Below, in pieces: positions 43,793 to 53,157 of a stretch of DNA of 64,000 nt. The stretch is taken from NCBI RefSeq assembly GCF_014648035.1, contig NZ_BMQI01000014.1, forward strand, positions 1 through 64,000. Reading direction: 5' to 3'. The first letter of the stretch is position 1; every line of letters begins with the position of its first letter. The stretch comes from Shewanella algicola (GTDB taxonomy: Bacteria > Pseudomonadota > Gammaproteobacteria > Enterobacterales > Shewanellaceae). A program made the position numbers and the translations under genes. Below the pieces are notes generated by a model that saw nothing but the letters and a program-made list of their open reading frames with translations, ran no database searches and was not told the origin of the DNA.

Positions 43793-44662
43793 ATGAATGA
43801 GATAGCAACATTAATGGCACAGCTTGCACCACAAGAAGGAGTTAATAATACTCATTTGGCTGGGGTACGTGTGTTTCGTGGCTCACAATATGCTTCTCGG
43901 GGGCCATTATGCTATTCCCAGGGGGTGTTGATTGTGGGTCAGGGCAAAAAGCGTGTCTATATTGAGGATAAAACCTTTGACTACGACCGTCAGCATTCTT
44001 TAGTAATGACGGTACCGCTCCCGGTTGAATGTGAAACTTTTGCCAGTATTGAAGAACCGGTGTTAGTGTTGATGGTGGATATTAACTTAGTGCAGTTAAA
44101 TTACATCGTTAAGTTAATGGACGAACATCATCAAATTCCAAAAGATTTAAATGAGTCGCGCCAAAGTGGTTTTTTTATTGCCGACAGCACTGAAGACATG
44201 GATTGCAGTGTTATCCGCTTATTGCAGGCTTTGCAGTCGCCGTTAGAGGCTAAAGTGATGGGCGAGGCGTTAGTGCTCGAACTGCTATATCGCTTATTAG
44301 ATGCGCCAAATTCCGCGCCGCTGTTTGCTTTGTCGTTAAGCCACACTCGTTTGTCTCGGGTTGAAAAAGCCTTGAGTTATATCCATAAGCATTATGGTGA
44401 GTCGGTTGAGGTGGATACGCTAGCGAGCTTAGTGAACATGAGCCCGTCGGCATTTCATCGTTGTTTTAAAGAGGTTACCACGTCTTCGCCTATTCAATAT
44501 TTAAAGAAAATTCGCTTAAATAAAGCCAGAGAGTTATTGCAATTACAACGGCTGAAAGTGAAAGAGGTATCTACCCAGGTGGGCTATGAAAGCACCGCAC
44601 AATTTAGCCGTGAATTTAAACGCTACTTTGATCAAAGCCCAGGTGAGTTTGCTCGGTTATAA
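43793..44662 (+). CDS. AraC-family regulator, YqhC-like
   Basis: 289 residues with an AraC_N ligand domain (YSQGVLIVGQGKKRVYIED) and two helix-turn-helix motifs at the C-terminus: VDTLASLVNMSPSAFHRCFK and VKEVSTQVGYESTAQFSREF. AAGGTGG precedes the ATG and a TATAAT lies at 43714-43719. Divergence from yqhD suggests that it controls that gene in response to aldehydes, as YqhC does. The 288-bp spacer between them holds no other gene that I can support. Confidence 0.88.
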   Translation: MNEIATLMAQLAPQEGVNNTHLAGVRVFRGSQYASRGPLCYSQGVLIVGQGKKRVYIEDKTFDYDRQHSLVMTVPLPVECETFASIEEPVLVLMVDINLVQLNYIVKLMDEHHQIPKDLNESRQSGFFIADSTEDMDCSVIRLLQALQSPLEAKVMGEALVLELLYRLLDAPNSAPLFALSLSHTRLSRVEKALSYIHKHYGESVEVDTLASLVNMSPSAFHRCFKEVTTSSPIQYLKKIRLNKARELLQLQRLKVKEVSTQVGYESTAQFSREFKRYFDQSPGEFARL

Positions 44663-44704
44663 TACGCATTTTCGTTGGGGTATTTCATTGATTAAGGGTT
44701 TAAT

Positions 44705-45046
44705 ATGTCAGCAATTGCACCCACAAAAATAACGTTTTTTGAGTTTTTAACGCCACTCGTAGCGTCGGGGCAAAAGACGATTACCATCCGTGATTTCAGC
44801 GAAAGTCATTACCAACCTGGCACTCAAGTTGAGGTCTACACTCTTGAAAGCCATACTAAGGTTTGTGACATTGTTATTTTGGCCGTTGAGCCATTAGCCT
44901 TTGACGACATCAATGAATTTCATGCCGACCAAGAAAGCTTACCTTTAGACGAACTTAAACACCTTATCCAACAGGTTTACCCTGACCAACAACGTCTATT
45001 TATGATCTCTTTTGCGCTTGTTGAGACGCAAGTAAGTTCGAATTAA
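44705..45046 (+). CDS. yqfB: N4-acetylcytidine amidohydrolase, ASCH domain (YqfB)
   Basis: 113 residues, slightly longer than E. coli YqfB. ITFFEFLTPLVASGQKTITI followed by RDFSESHYQPG matches the YqfB opening with the catalytic Lys and Thr. DELKHLIQQVYPDQQRLFMI matches the C-terminal half with its Glu upstream. The enzyme deacetylates N4-acetylcytidine. It starts 42 bp after the AraC gene on the same strand and may be co-transcribed. Confidence 0.88.
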   Translation: MSAIAPTKITFFEFLTPLVASGQKTITIRDFSESHYQPGTQVEVYTLESHTKVCDIVILAVEPLAFDDINEFHADQESLPLDELKHLIQQVYPDQQRLFMISFALVETQVSSN

Positions 45047-45082
45047 TTGTCTATCAATCAGTGATCTCAAGTGTCATACCTC

Positions 45083-45118
45083 GTTTTAGACACGCTTCAC
45101 TACAGCAGTGTCTAAAAC
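45083..45118. repeat. Perfect inverted repeat after yqfB
   Basis: GTTTTAGACAC and GTGTCTAAAAC form an 11-base stem with a 14-base loop, 36 bp after the yqfB stop. No T-run follows on the plus strand. It may be a weak terminator or an mRNA-stabilising hairpin. Confidence 0.55.
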
Positions 45119-45296
45119 ATGATCTGCTTAACAAATGATCTCTTCTAACCATGTTAGTTTGCATATCTATTAGTTACTTCACATTTTAGCTACCGCTAAA
45201 GTGATACTTTTGCTTTCTGCGTGTGACGTATTTGTATATCTAACATTTTACTGTCAATGGTTTTGCTCTTAGGGCTTCATTCAATTAGGATTTTCT

Positions 45297-46634
45297 ATGT
45301 CTTCAATCATTCAATCAGCCGGCCAAGAGTTGATTAAACCTTACCAAGCCAATATTACTGTGCCTAACTGGATGATAAGTTCAATGGAGCGGGTGATGCA
45401 GTATTATGTCGATAAAAATCTGCGTCTTGACACCATTTCAACAGACCGTATGCCTAAGCCTGTTGAAGGCAAAAAGTATATGTTGTACGCCCACATTCCT
45501 TTTTGTCATACCTTGTGCTCTTTTTGTACTTTTCACCGCTTTTTATTCCGTGAAGACAAAGCGCGTGAGTACTTTATTGCGCTACGCAAAGAAATGCAGA
45601 TGGCGAAAGATTTAGGCTATGAATTTGAGTCTATGTACATTGGCGGTGGCACCACCACGGTTTTAGAAGATGAACTCGCTCGCACTATTGAACACGCAAA
45701 GACATTATTCCCGGGTATTAAAGAAGTGTCTTGTGAGTCTGATCCACAACATTTAGGCAGCCCTGAATTTAAACAGTTAAAAGGCCTAGTCGACAGAATG
45801 TCGATTGGGGTGCAAAGCTTTGATGACGGCATTTTAAAAATGACCGACCGTTTAGATAAGTTTGGATCTGGGCAAGAAACCTTTGATCGCATTATGGCGG
45901 CAAAAGAATTATTTCCAATTATCAACGTTGATTTAATCTTTGGTTTTAAAGGTCAAACTGACGAGATTATCCAGTCTGATCTCGATATGGCATCTAAGCT
46001 AGACCCGCGCCAAATTACCACTTATCCATTAATGATTACTCACCAAACACGTAAAAGTGTCAAAGGCGAACTCGCAGCGCCTCATGGTGAAATGGTTAAC
46101 CAGTATCGTCAAATCTTGAATAGTTTAACAGGTCAGTATAACCAGCTTTCAGCTTGGGCCTTTGGTAAAACCGATAATGAGGGTTTTGATGAGTACGTGA
46201 TTGATTATGATGAGTACCTTGGTGTGGGTTCAGGCTCATTCAGTTTTTTAAATGATACTTTGTATGTGAATACCTTTTCACTGAAAAAATACCAACAACG
46301 TATTGCACAAGGCCGCATGGCCGTTGAACAACAGAAAAAATACCAATTAAAAGAAGTGATGCAATATCGTTTCTTACTGGGTATGTTCTCTGGGCGTTTA
46401 TCGCGTAAATATTTCCGCGATAACTTTAATGTCAATTTAGACACCGCATTATTTAAAGAAATGGCCTCAATGAAAGCCATGGGCGCGCTAAAAAATGATC
46501 CGGTTAATCCTGACGAATTAATTGTGACCGACAACGGTAAAATGTTGGGCTTATTGATGATGAAAGAGTTTTACTCTGGTATGGACAATGTGCGTGCGCA
46601 GTTGCGTCAACCGCTTGCTGAGGCAGACATGTAA
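45297..46634 (+). CDS. HemN-like radical SAM protein (coproporphyrinogen oxidase family)
   Basis: 445 residues. The radical SAM cluster motif is AHIPFCHTLCSFCTFHRF, with CxxxCxxC but without the fourth Cys that true HemN has (CxC). GGGTTTVLEDEL, VDRMSIGVQSFDDGILKM and VDLIFGFKGQT follow the HemN/HemW pattern. The C-terminal domain is HemW/HutW-like. It may be a heme chaperone, a heme-degrading methyltransferase relative or a separate enzyme; no heme-uptake genes lie nearby to decide. The real hemN is at 7295. Confidence 0.85.
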   Translation: MSSIIQSAGQELIKPYQANITVPNWMISSMERVMQYYVDKNLRLDTISTDRMPKPVEGKKYMLYAHIPFCHTLCSFCTFHRFLFREDKAREYFIALRKEMQMAKDLGYEFESMYIGGGTTTVLEDELARTIEHAKTLFPGIKEVSCESDPQHLGSPEFKQLKGLVDRMSIGVQSFDDGILKMTDRLDKFGSGQETFDRIMAAKELFPIINVDLIFGFKGQTDEIIQSDLDMASKLDPRQITTYPLMITHQTRKSVKGELAAPHGEMVNQYRQILNSLTGQYNQLSAWAFGKTDNEGFDEYVIDYDEYLGVGSGSFSFLNDTLYVNTFSLKKYQQRIAQGRMAVEQQKKYQLKEVMQYRFLLGMFSGRLSRKYFRDNFNVNLDTALFKEMASMKAMGALKNDPVNPDELIVTDNGKMLGLLMMKEFYSGMDNVRAQLRQPLAEADM

Positions 46635-46713
46635 TTTATGTCGATAACCGTGTGATCTACGCCGATTTTGTTATACTCAACACTCTTTTGTCGGGGTTTT
46701 TCTAGGTATCGCT

Positions 46714-47565
46714 ATGGCCAATATTTTACTGCTCGCTAATATCAATTGTGACCGTATTTTACGGTTAGATAAACCATTACAAACTGGCGGGCGGTTTCAT
46801 TATCAGGACGGAGGCTTACGTTTAGGCGGTGGCGGTGCCAATACTGGCTTAGGTTTGGTGTGGGCAAAACACAATGTGTCGCTAGTCAGCGAAGTGGGCA
46901 GTGACGACATTGGCGATTGGATTTTAGCGAAAGCGAGTACCCTTGGATTAGATTGCCGTTTAGTTCATCGTTTTAGCGGTAACACCTGTGAGATGTTGCT
47001 GGTGATGACGCCAGACGGCGAACGCACCATTATTAGACCACAACGGCCGATATTCGAGTTATCTCACGCTCCCAATTGGCAACAATGGGACGCGTTTTAT
47101 ATCAATTCATCTGCAAATGGTGCCGACATATGGGCCCAAGATGCTATTGACAGTAATCCTCATTGCAAAGTGATTGCGCAACTGGCTAAAGATCAGCGCA
47201 AGCGTCCTTGCCATGTGTTGATTGCCTCGATTACCGATATGCAGGGGCGTTGTAATCAAGCGCCGTGGCAGTTTGCTCAATCTATTGCTGGCGATGCGCT
47301 ACAGTATTTTATTGTTACCGATGGTGATAAAGGCGCAATAGCCTACAGTGTTGAAGGCGAACAGCATGTTCCCGCTGTGATGGCTGAGGTTGTTGATACC
47401 ACTGGCGCAGGCGATGCGTATGCTGCGGGTGTTATCCATGGTTTATGCCAAAATATGCCCATTTTTGATGCAATGCATCAAGGGGCGTTATGGGCTTCAT
47501 TTGCCGTTGCAACCCCAAGCTCTATACCTGGTGAAGCGCTTAAAAAGCACCTGACAGCAAGTTAA
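46714..47565 (+). CDS. PfkB-family carbohydrate kinase
   Basis: 283 residues. The ribokinase fold is shown by FHYQDGGLRLGGGGANTGL near the N-terminus and by VVDTTGAGDAYAAGVIHG, which holds the catalytic Asp and anion hole, near residue 235. The substrate (a sugar, sugar phosphate or nucleoside) cannot be told. Its stop overlaps the start of a possible 29-codon frame at 47565. Confidence 0.88.
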   Translation: MANILLLANINCDRILRLDKPLQTGGRFHYQDGGLRLGGGGANTGLGLVWAKHNVSLVSEVGSDDIGDWILAKASTLGLDCRLVHRFSGNTCEMLLVMTPDGERTIIRPQRPIFELSHAPNWQQWDAFYINSSANGADIWAQDAIDSNPHCKVIAQLAKDQRKRPCHVLIASITDMQGRCNQAPWQFAQSIAGDALQYFIVTDGDKGAIAYSVEGEQHVPAVMAEVVDTTGAGDAYAAGVIHGLCQNMPIFDAMHQGALWASFAVATPSSIPGEALKKHLTAS

Positions 47566-47654
47566 TGAAAATCTTTGCCGTTGTCATTTTTATGTCATGG
47601 TTGATCATTACTATGTGCCGGTCTAATCAACTTATACTCGATAGCAAAGCGTAA
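47565..47654 (+). CDS. Possible 29-residue membrane peptide coupled to pfkB-type gene
   Basis: ATG overlaps the TAA of the kinase gene (TAATG), as in other coupled pairs in this window. The frame begins MKIFAVVIFMSWLIITM and ends NQLILDSKA, giving one hydrophobic segment and a short polar tail. It is too short for composition tests, so it may be chance. A terminator follows 49 bp later, which leaves room for it in the transcript. Confidence 0.3.
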   Translation: MKIFAVVIFMSWLIITMCRSNQLILDSKA

Positions 47655-47702
47655 ATACGTCTATGTATTGGGTATTTTCGGTATTAACTCCCTATTTTTG
47701 TT

Positions 47703-47733
47703 GCCTTACTATTTACGAGTAAGGCTTTTTTTT
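47703..47733 (+). terminator. Terminator after the kinase gene
   Basis: GCCTTACT and AGTAAGGC pair around ATTTACG, followed by eight T. Confidence 0.9.
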
Positions 47734-47782
47734 ACCTGAAATTTGGGTATATTGACTCTACAGGATCTGTGGGGAAGGCTGG

Positions 47783-48475
47783 ATGAATAAAAAGTGGGTT
47801 AACCGTATTTCGGGTTTGTATTTAGGTGACCAGGTGCAAATGCACAATGGTGTTGCCAGTGGTATTAACCAAAAACATGCCGCAACACAACTGACTGTGC
47901 AGTTTGATCGCGTGGTGGGCAATAGTGAGGCCGATCCTAAGCATCATGGCGGCTTAGATCGAGTATTGCATCATTTTCCCCGCGAGCATTATGGCCAATA
48001 TCGCCGCTGGGACTTAATGTCTAATTTTAAAGATGCGCCATCGATGGGTGAAAACATTAGTACTGTCGGTGTAAATGAGTCCCTCGTCAATATTGGTGAT
48101 ATTGTTCAAATTGGCGATGTCACTTTGCAAGTTACCCAACCACGCTCACCTTGTTTTAAACTCAATGTACAATTTGAACAGCCTAAATTTGCCCTCGCTA
48201 TGCAAGAGAGCCGCATGTGTGGTTGGTTTTATCGAGTGTTGTCTGAAGGGGTTATTCGCCCAAGCGATAGTATTTGTTTAATCGAGCGTAAATCTGACAT
48301 TAGTATTGCTAAGGCGATGCAAATTTACTTTTTACCTGAGTTTGATGCCGAGCAGTATCAAACTTTACTTGCTTGTGAAGGCTTAGCACAAAGCTGGGTA
48401 GAATCACTGCAACGCCGCTTAGCACAACAAAGTATTGAAGACTGGGCAATGCGTTTGTATGGTAAAGCCAGTTAA
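47783..48475 (+). CDS. MOSC domain protein, YiiM-like
   Basis: 230 residues. The MOSC core shows DPKHHGGLDRVLHHFPREHY, PSMGENIST and QPRSPCFKLN, the last with the conserved Cys. A C-terminal helical 3-alpha region follows, as in YiiM, which reduces N-hydroxylated purines with the molybdenum cofactor. It uses or touches Moco by family membership, which fits the molybdenum theme of the window, though it is not linked to those genes. Confidence 0.87.
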   Translation: MNKKWVNRISGLYLGDQVQMHNGVASGINQKHAATQLTVQFDRVVGNSEADPKHHGGLDRVLHHFPREHYGQYRRWDLMSNFKDAPSMGENISTVGVNESLVNIGDIVQIGDVTLQVTQPRSPCFKLNVQFEQPKFALAMQESRMCGWFYRVLSEGVIRPSDSICLIERKSDISIAKAMQIYFLPEFDAEQYQTLLACEGLAQSWVESLQRRLAQQSIEDWAMRLYGKAS

Positions 48476-48529
48476 AAATACTGTTAGACAATAACGTATA
48501 CTAAATAACAGCATGATAAGGAAAATCGA

Positions 48530-48889
48530 ATGTCTGAACCGACAGGTGAAGTAAGTAAACAAGCAAAAGACATGGGCTTATTGATCCACGCCGCAAGCTT
48601 TGCGGGCTATGTGTTTCCATTTGGTAGCGTATTAGGTCCGTTGATTGTGTGGCTGATGAAGCGTGACGAGTTTGAGTTTGCTAATCAGTGTGGTAAAAAT
48701 TGCCTTAACTTCAAATTGAGTTTAATGATTTATGCGATGATTTCGGCTGTTTTGATTTTGGTGGGCGTTGGCGTATTACTGCTAGCAGCGTTAGCATTAT
48801 TAGATATTATTTGTACTATTATCGCGATAGTCAAAGCCAACGACGGCATTGCCTATCATTATCCACTGTCGATTAAGTTTTTGAAATAA
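48530..48889 (+). CDS. DUF4870 family membrane protein
   Basis: 119 residues with three hydrophobic segments: LLIHAASFAGYVFPFGSVLG, SLMIYAMISAVLILVGVGVL and ALLDIICTIIAIVKA. The order of the first helix, LGPLIVWLMKRDEFEFANQ and the last two helices is that of DUF4870. The function is not known. It lies 54 bp after the MOSC gene and probably shares its transcript. Confidence 0.88.
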   Translation: MSEPTGEVSKQAKDMGLLIHAASFAGYVFPFGSVLGPLIVWLMKRDEFEFANQCGKNCLNFKLSLMIYAMISAVLILVGVGVLLLAALALLDIICTIIAIVKANDGIAYHYPLSIKFLK

Positions 48890-48902
48890 TACCTTAAGGT
48901 GC

Positions 48903-48938
48903 TAAAAATAATGCCACTCAATGAGTGGCATTATTATA
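48903..48938. terminator. Bidirectional terminator between DUF4870 and chemoreceptor genes
   Basis: TAATGCCACTCA and TGAGTGGCATTA are perfect complements with almost no spacer, and AT-rich flanks give T-rich tails on both strands. Confidence 0.75.
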
Positions 48939-48984
48939 TTTACGAGCTGTAGAGTATTTGCTGGTTGCAAACACTCAAATGGAA

Positions 48985-50907
48985 TTACACCTTAAAGCGA
49001 GCCACCAACACATCTAATCGACTAGCAAGCTGGTTCAAGGCTTTACTTGCTTCAGCTGCCGCTTGTGCTGTGTCTGAGGTACGTTGAGTAATATCATTAA
49101 TCTCAGTCACATTACGGTTAATATCTTCAACCACAGTTGATTGTTCTTCTGTTGCAGCCGCGACTTGGATGTTCATATCGCTAATTTGAGCAATACGCTC
49201 ACTTATGCCACTGAGCGACTGGCTGGCTTCATCAACTGCAGTAACCCCTTCTTTTGAGCGACTGCTCGATTGTGCCATAGCATTTACAGCTCGACTGGCT
49301 TCTGATTGCAGCTTATCAATCATGGTTTGTACTTCGTTAGTCGATGCAGCAGTACGTGAAGCAAGGTTACGTACCTCGTCAGCTACAACGGCAAAACCAC
49401 GGCCGGCTTCTCCGGCGCGGGCCGCTTCAATGGCAGCGTTGAGTGCCAGTAAGTTGGTTTGCTCTGAAATCGCACGGATTACATCTAAAATACTGCCAAT
49501 TGACTTAGTATGGGTCGCAAGTGATTCAATCACTTCGCCTACCTGTGCCACATCGATTGAAAGTTGATTAATGGTTGAGCGAGCGCGTGTTACCACTTTC
49601 TGGCCATCGACGGATTCTGTATCTGCATCACGAGCTGTCACGGCAGCTTGTGCGGCATTTGCTGCAATTTCATTTACCGTGGCGCCCATTTCGTTAATAG
49701 CAGCGACAACCATCATGGTGCGATCTTTTTGCAGATGACTGTCATCTAGAGTTTGGTGTGCCTGATTAGACACATCCACTGCAGATAGACCAAGTTGTTG
49801 GCTAGTATCTGCAACTTCAACAACAGTTTCTTGAATTTTGCTAATAAAACTATTGAACCCGCGAGCTAATTGGGCGATTTCATCTTCGCCATTGACTGGC
49901 AGCCGTTGGCGTAAATCGCCTTCGCCTTCACCGATGTTTCTGAACATTTCAGCAACTTGTGCGATCGGACGGCTTACTGAGCCTGCAACCGAAATGGCAA
50001 TCACAATGAATACTGCAGCAATTAACACTGTCCATAATAGGATTTGATAAGCCGATTCTTCAAGTAAGGCAAACACTTCAGCTTCAGGCACTTGCGCAAC
50101 TAAATACCAATCCATAGACTTAATGTAGCTGCTGGCGATTAACATATGTTGGCCATTTACATCAGCTTTGATTAAGTTGAAGTCATTTTTATTGAGTAAG
50201 TTGTTAGTGTTGGCGTTAGGGTATAAATTACTTAAAGTCGCTTTACCTATTTGGCTGGTGTCTTGGTGTAGTTTTACGTCACCTTTCGTGTCAACTAAAT
50301 ATATAAAACCGCTGTCTTCAATTTTAAATGAAGCTAGTAAGCTCACCATATCATCTAAAGATTTAGCGAGACCGACCAAGCCTCTACCGTCAGGTTGTTG
50401 ATAATTAATGTAAAGTTTAACATCGCCGTTACTTGGCTCTGTAAATACATTTAGCATCCGTTCTTGTTTGCTATCGCGATAATCAAAAAACCAAGCATCT
50501 TGTTGTTGGTTTAATATACGCAAAAAACCATCTTGATTATAATAGGCTGCCGTTTCGCGGTCGGCGTAGGATGCTTGTGCTAAATCATATTGATTTTTTA
50601 CACTATTAAGTTCAGCGATAACAATTTCTTCTTGGTCTGCAGGTCGACCATTTTCAAGCCATTCAAGCAACATTTTACTTTTTGCTAGCTGTTCACCAGC
50701 ATTCATAACTGTGCTGATTTGAAGATCGACTTCATTGCGAATTTGCATCAACAAGCTGGGCATTTCAGAGTTAAGCATACGTTGCTCAACCACTTGTTTC
50801 GCACTTCGCTGGCTCAGCAACCCAACTAACATGGTTGATAGCAGCACAGCAAAAGTAACGGTGAGTAGGATTTTTTGCTTAATGGTAAGGGTGTTAAATG
50901 TATTCAT
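48985..50907 (-). CDS. Methyl-accepting chemotaxis protein with dCache-like sensor
   Basis: 640 residues. There is a membrane helix near residues 12-28, a periplasmic sensor (about 30-285) with the double-Cache pattern ([25 protein letters not shown] [27 protein letters not shown]), a second helix near 290-312, a HAMP domain ([20 protein letters not shown]) and a signalling domain with the tip [20 protein letters not shown] and [10 protein letters not shown]. The ligand cannot be told; dCache receptors often bind amino acids or organic acids. AGAGG precedes the ATG. Confidence 0.93.
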   Translation of the reverse strand: MNTFNTLTIKQKILLTVTFAVLLSTMLVGLLSQRSAKQVVEQRMLNSEMPSLLMQIRNEVDLQISTVMNAGEQLAKSKMLLEWLENGRPADQEEIVIAELNSVKNQYDLAQASYADRETAAYYNQDGFLRILNQQQDAWFFDYRDSKQERMLNVFTEPSNGDVKLYINYQQPDGRGLVGLAKSLDDMVSLLASFKIEDSGFIYLVDTKGDVKLHQDTSQIGKATLSNLYPNANTNNLLNKNDFNLIKADVNGQHMLIASSYIKSMDWYLVAQVPEAEVFALLEESAYQILLWTVLIAAVFIVIAISVAGSVSRPIAQVAEMFRNIGEGEGDLRQRLPVNGEDEIAQLARGFNSFISKIQETVVEVADTSQQLGLSAVDVSNQAHQTLDDSHLQKDRTMMVVAAINEMGATVNEIAANAAQAAVTARDADTESVDGQKVVTRARSTINQLSIDVAQVGEVIESLATHTKSIGSILDVIRAISEQTNLLALNAAIEAARAGEAGRGFAVVADEVRNLASRTAASTNEVQTMIDKLQSEASRAVNAMAQSSSRSKEGVTAVDEASQSLSGISERIAQISDMNIQVAAATEEQSTVVEDINRNVTEINDITQRTSDTAQAAAEASKALNQLASRLDVLVARFKV

Positions 50908-51051
50908 CTACAACGGCCTCTAAAAGTGTCTCTTTGTTATATCGGACACAATGGCAATAAATTGATAAAAATTTTGTATTTACTCATAAAGTACAAAACG
51001 GCTGATGGTGTAGGTCTTTGTGATGTTATGTGGTTAATGATAGTCGAAAAA

Positions 51052-51090
51052 ATAAAAAAAAAGCACCTATTTTTAAGTGCATTTTTTTGA
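51052..51090 (-). terminator. Terminator of the ETF-QO gene
   Basis: Read on the minus strand, GCACTT and AGGTGC pair (one G-T) around AAAAAT and are followed by nine T. It lies about 65 bp after the stop of the gene at 51155. Confidence 0.7.
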
Positions 51091-51154
51091 CAGTAGCCAA
51101 TAAATTAACGATGGGTGAACAACGAGTTAATGGCAAATAAACATAACTTGTCGT

Positions 51155-52804
51155 TTACATGTTTGGATAGTTTGGTCCGCCGCCGCCCTCAGGGGTTACC
51201 CAGGTAATATTCTGGCTTGGATCTTTAATGTCACAGGTTTTACAGTGAATACAATTTTGGGCATTAATGACAAACTTTTTTTCACCCTCATCTTCTACGA
51301 CTTCATATACGCCAGCAGGACAATAACGTTGCGCAGGCTCGTCAAATTTGACTAAATTGACTGAAATCGGAATGCTTTGGTCTTTTAAATGTAAATGACA
51401 GCGTTGACCTTCCTCGTGATAGGTGTTCGACAAATACACTGAAGATAACTTGTCAAAACTGAGTTTTCCGTCTGGCTTTGGATAGTCAATCTTACTGTAC
51501 TCGCTAGCTAAACCCATTGAGGCATAATCTGGTGTGGTATCGCGGAACGTTACCGGGAACTTACCACCAAACCAGTTTTGGTCTACGTAGTTAAATGCGC
51601 CACCCATTAAGGTGCCAAATTTATGCAACGCAGGGCCAAAGTTACGCGACTGATGTAGCTCTTCATGCAGCCAGCTTTCTTCAAAACGTTGCTGGAAACA
51701 GTCAAGGTCTTTACCGCCCTCTAACCCGGCAATTAGCCCTTCACCTAAGGTTGTCGCTGCAATAATTCCGCTCTTAATCGCAGTATGGGTGCCTTTAATT
51801 TTGGCAAAGTTAAGGGTGCCTGCATTACAACCGATAATTAATCCACCCGGAAAGCTCATCTTAGGCAGTGAGTTTAAACCGCCTTTAGCAATGGCTCTGG
51901 CACCGTAAGTTAGGCGTTCACCTCCGGTTAGTGTTTGAGCAATAACCGGATGCGTTTTATAACGCTGAAACTCGTCAAACGGGCTTAAATGCGGGTTTTT
52001 ATAGTTTAAGTCGATAATTAATCCCACAGCGACTTGATTGTCTTCCATGTGATATAAAAATCCGCCGCCAGATGAGCCATTGACTAACGGCCAACCGCCA
52101 GTGTGAACCACTTTACCTTGCTGGTGTTGCTCAGCAGGGATTTTCCAAATCTCTTTAAACCCTAAACCATAATGTTGTGGGGTTTTGCCATTATCTAAAT
52201 GGTATTTCTGAATAAGCTGCTTACCGAGGTGGCCTCGGCAGCCTTCAGAGAACACGGTATATTTAGCGTGTAACTCCATGCCTGGCATGTAGCTGTCTTT
52301 AGGCTGGCCATTTTCATCGACGCCCATATCGCCAATCAAAATGCCTTTGACGCTGTTGTCGTCATTAAACAGCAGTTCACTTGCAGCAAAGCCCGGAAAA
52401 ATTTCGACACCCATGGCTTCGGCGCGATTAGCTAACCAACGAGCAAGGTTGCCCACACTAATAATGTAGTTGCCTTCATTGTGCATGGTTTTAGGCACTA
52501 AACTGTTGGGCATTAAGCGTGATTTTGACTCAGAGTTGAGTAAATAAATTTCGTCGTGACTGACTTTGGTGTTGAGGGGAATATCAGAGTCGCGCCAATC
52601 ATTGAATAGCTCGTCCAGTACATCGGGCTCAAATACCGCGCCAGATAAAATGTGGGCGCCCACTTCAGAGCCTTTTTCTACCACACATACCGTGATTTCT
52701 TTATCGGCATCTTTTGATATCTGCATTAAACGACAAGCCGTTGCTAAACCTGCTGGGCCTGCACCGACTATTACAACGTCGAACTCCATTGACTCGCGTT
52801 CCAT
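51155..52804 (-). CDS. etfD: Electron transfer flavoprotein-ubiquinone oxidoreductase
   Basis: 549 residues from the ATG at 52804, which follows AAAGGTGAG; a TTG five codons earlier contains that site and so is not the start. The FAD motif VVIVGAGPAGLATACRL is at the N-terminus, GSEVGAHILSGAVFEP follows, and the C-terminal 4Fe-4S Cys are in NAQNCIHCKTCDIKDPSQN. The enzyme passes electrons from ETF (fed by acyl-CoA dehydrogenases and others) to ubiquinone at the inner membrane. The ETF subunits are not in this window. Confidence 0.95.
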   Translation of the reverse strand: MERESMEFDVVIVGAGPAGLATACRLMQISKDADKEITVCVVEKGSEVGAHILSGAVFEPDVLDELFNDWRDSDIPLNTKVSHDEIYLLNSESKSRLMPNSLVPKTMHNEGNYIISVGNLARWLANRAEAMGVEIFPGFAASELLFNDDNSVKGILIGDMGVDENGQPKDSYMPGMELHAKYTVFSEGCRGHLGKQLIQKYHLDNGKTPQHYGLGFKEIWKIPAEQHQQGKVVHTGGWPLVNGSSGGGFLYHMEDNQVAVGLIIDLNYKNPHLSPFDEFQRYKTHPVIAQTLTGGERLTYGARAIAKGGLNSLPKMSFPGGLIIGCNAGTLNFAKIKGTHTAIKSGIIAATTLGEGLIAGLEGGKDLDCFQQRFEESWLHEELHQSRNFGPALHKFGTLMGGAFNYVDQNWFGGKFPVTFRDTTPDYASMGLASEYSKIDYPKPDGKLSFDKLSSVYLSNTYHEEGQRCHLHLKDQSIPISVNLVKFDEPAQRYCPAGVYEVVEDEGEKKFVINAQNCIHCKTCDIKDPSQNITWVTPEGGGGPNYPNM

Positions 52805-53029
52805 GTTCTCACCTTTCAAAGTTTCCCGTTAGCGTGCGGGTTTATTGTTTTTTTATCACGATAGTTAAACGATCGTTTATCCTTTTACTCACCTTACCGC
52901 AAAATTTGCTTTTGTCACAGGGGCAAACACAATCTTATCAGCGTGAGTCGAGTCACAAATAGTTAACGATTTAGTCATTTTGAATAAGATATTCGTCTAA
53001 AGGGGTATTTGTAAACCCGCAAATAGGCC

Positions 53030-53035
53030 TATAAT
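53030..53035 (+). promoter_or_regulatory. -10 element of the moa operon
   Basis: A perfect TATAAT lies seven to eight bases before the expected 5' end of the Moco riboswitch (about 53043). The -35 is not clear; TTGTAA at 53009-53014 is spaced 15 bases. The position fits a leader that begins with the riboswitch. Confidence 0.6.
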
Positions 53036-53042
53036 TAGGTCT

Positions 53043-53153
53043 GACGGTTCTCCGAGCTTTTTGCCCTACGTCAATGATATGGGCATTTTGCCGTGGTAAT
53101 TTTGCCACCGGGGTGAGTAAAGAAATGCACTTACCTCCCACACTTGGAAAGGT
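53043..53153 (+). ncRNA. Moco (molybdenum cofactor) riboswitch
   Basis: The moaA leader has the marks of the Moco RNA motif: TCCGAGC near the 5' end, paired stems around GCCCTACG/GGGC, CCACCGGGGTGAG, AAAGAAATGCAC, and the highly conserved ACCTCCCA...TTGGAAAGG just before the start codon. In E. coli and relatives this motif lies before moaA and senses Moco or its tungsten form. AAAGG of the 3' segment also serves as ribosome site, so ligand binding could hide it and lower translation. Confidence 0.88.
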
Positions 53154-53157
53154 TAAC

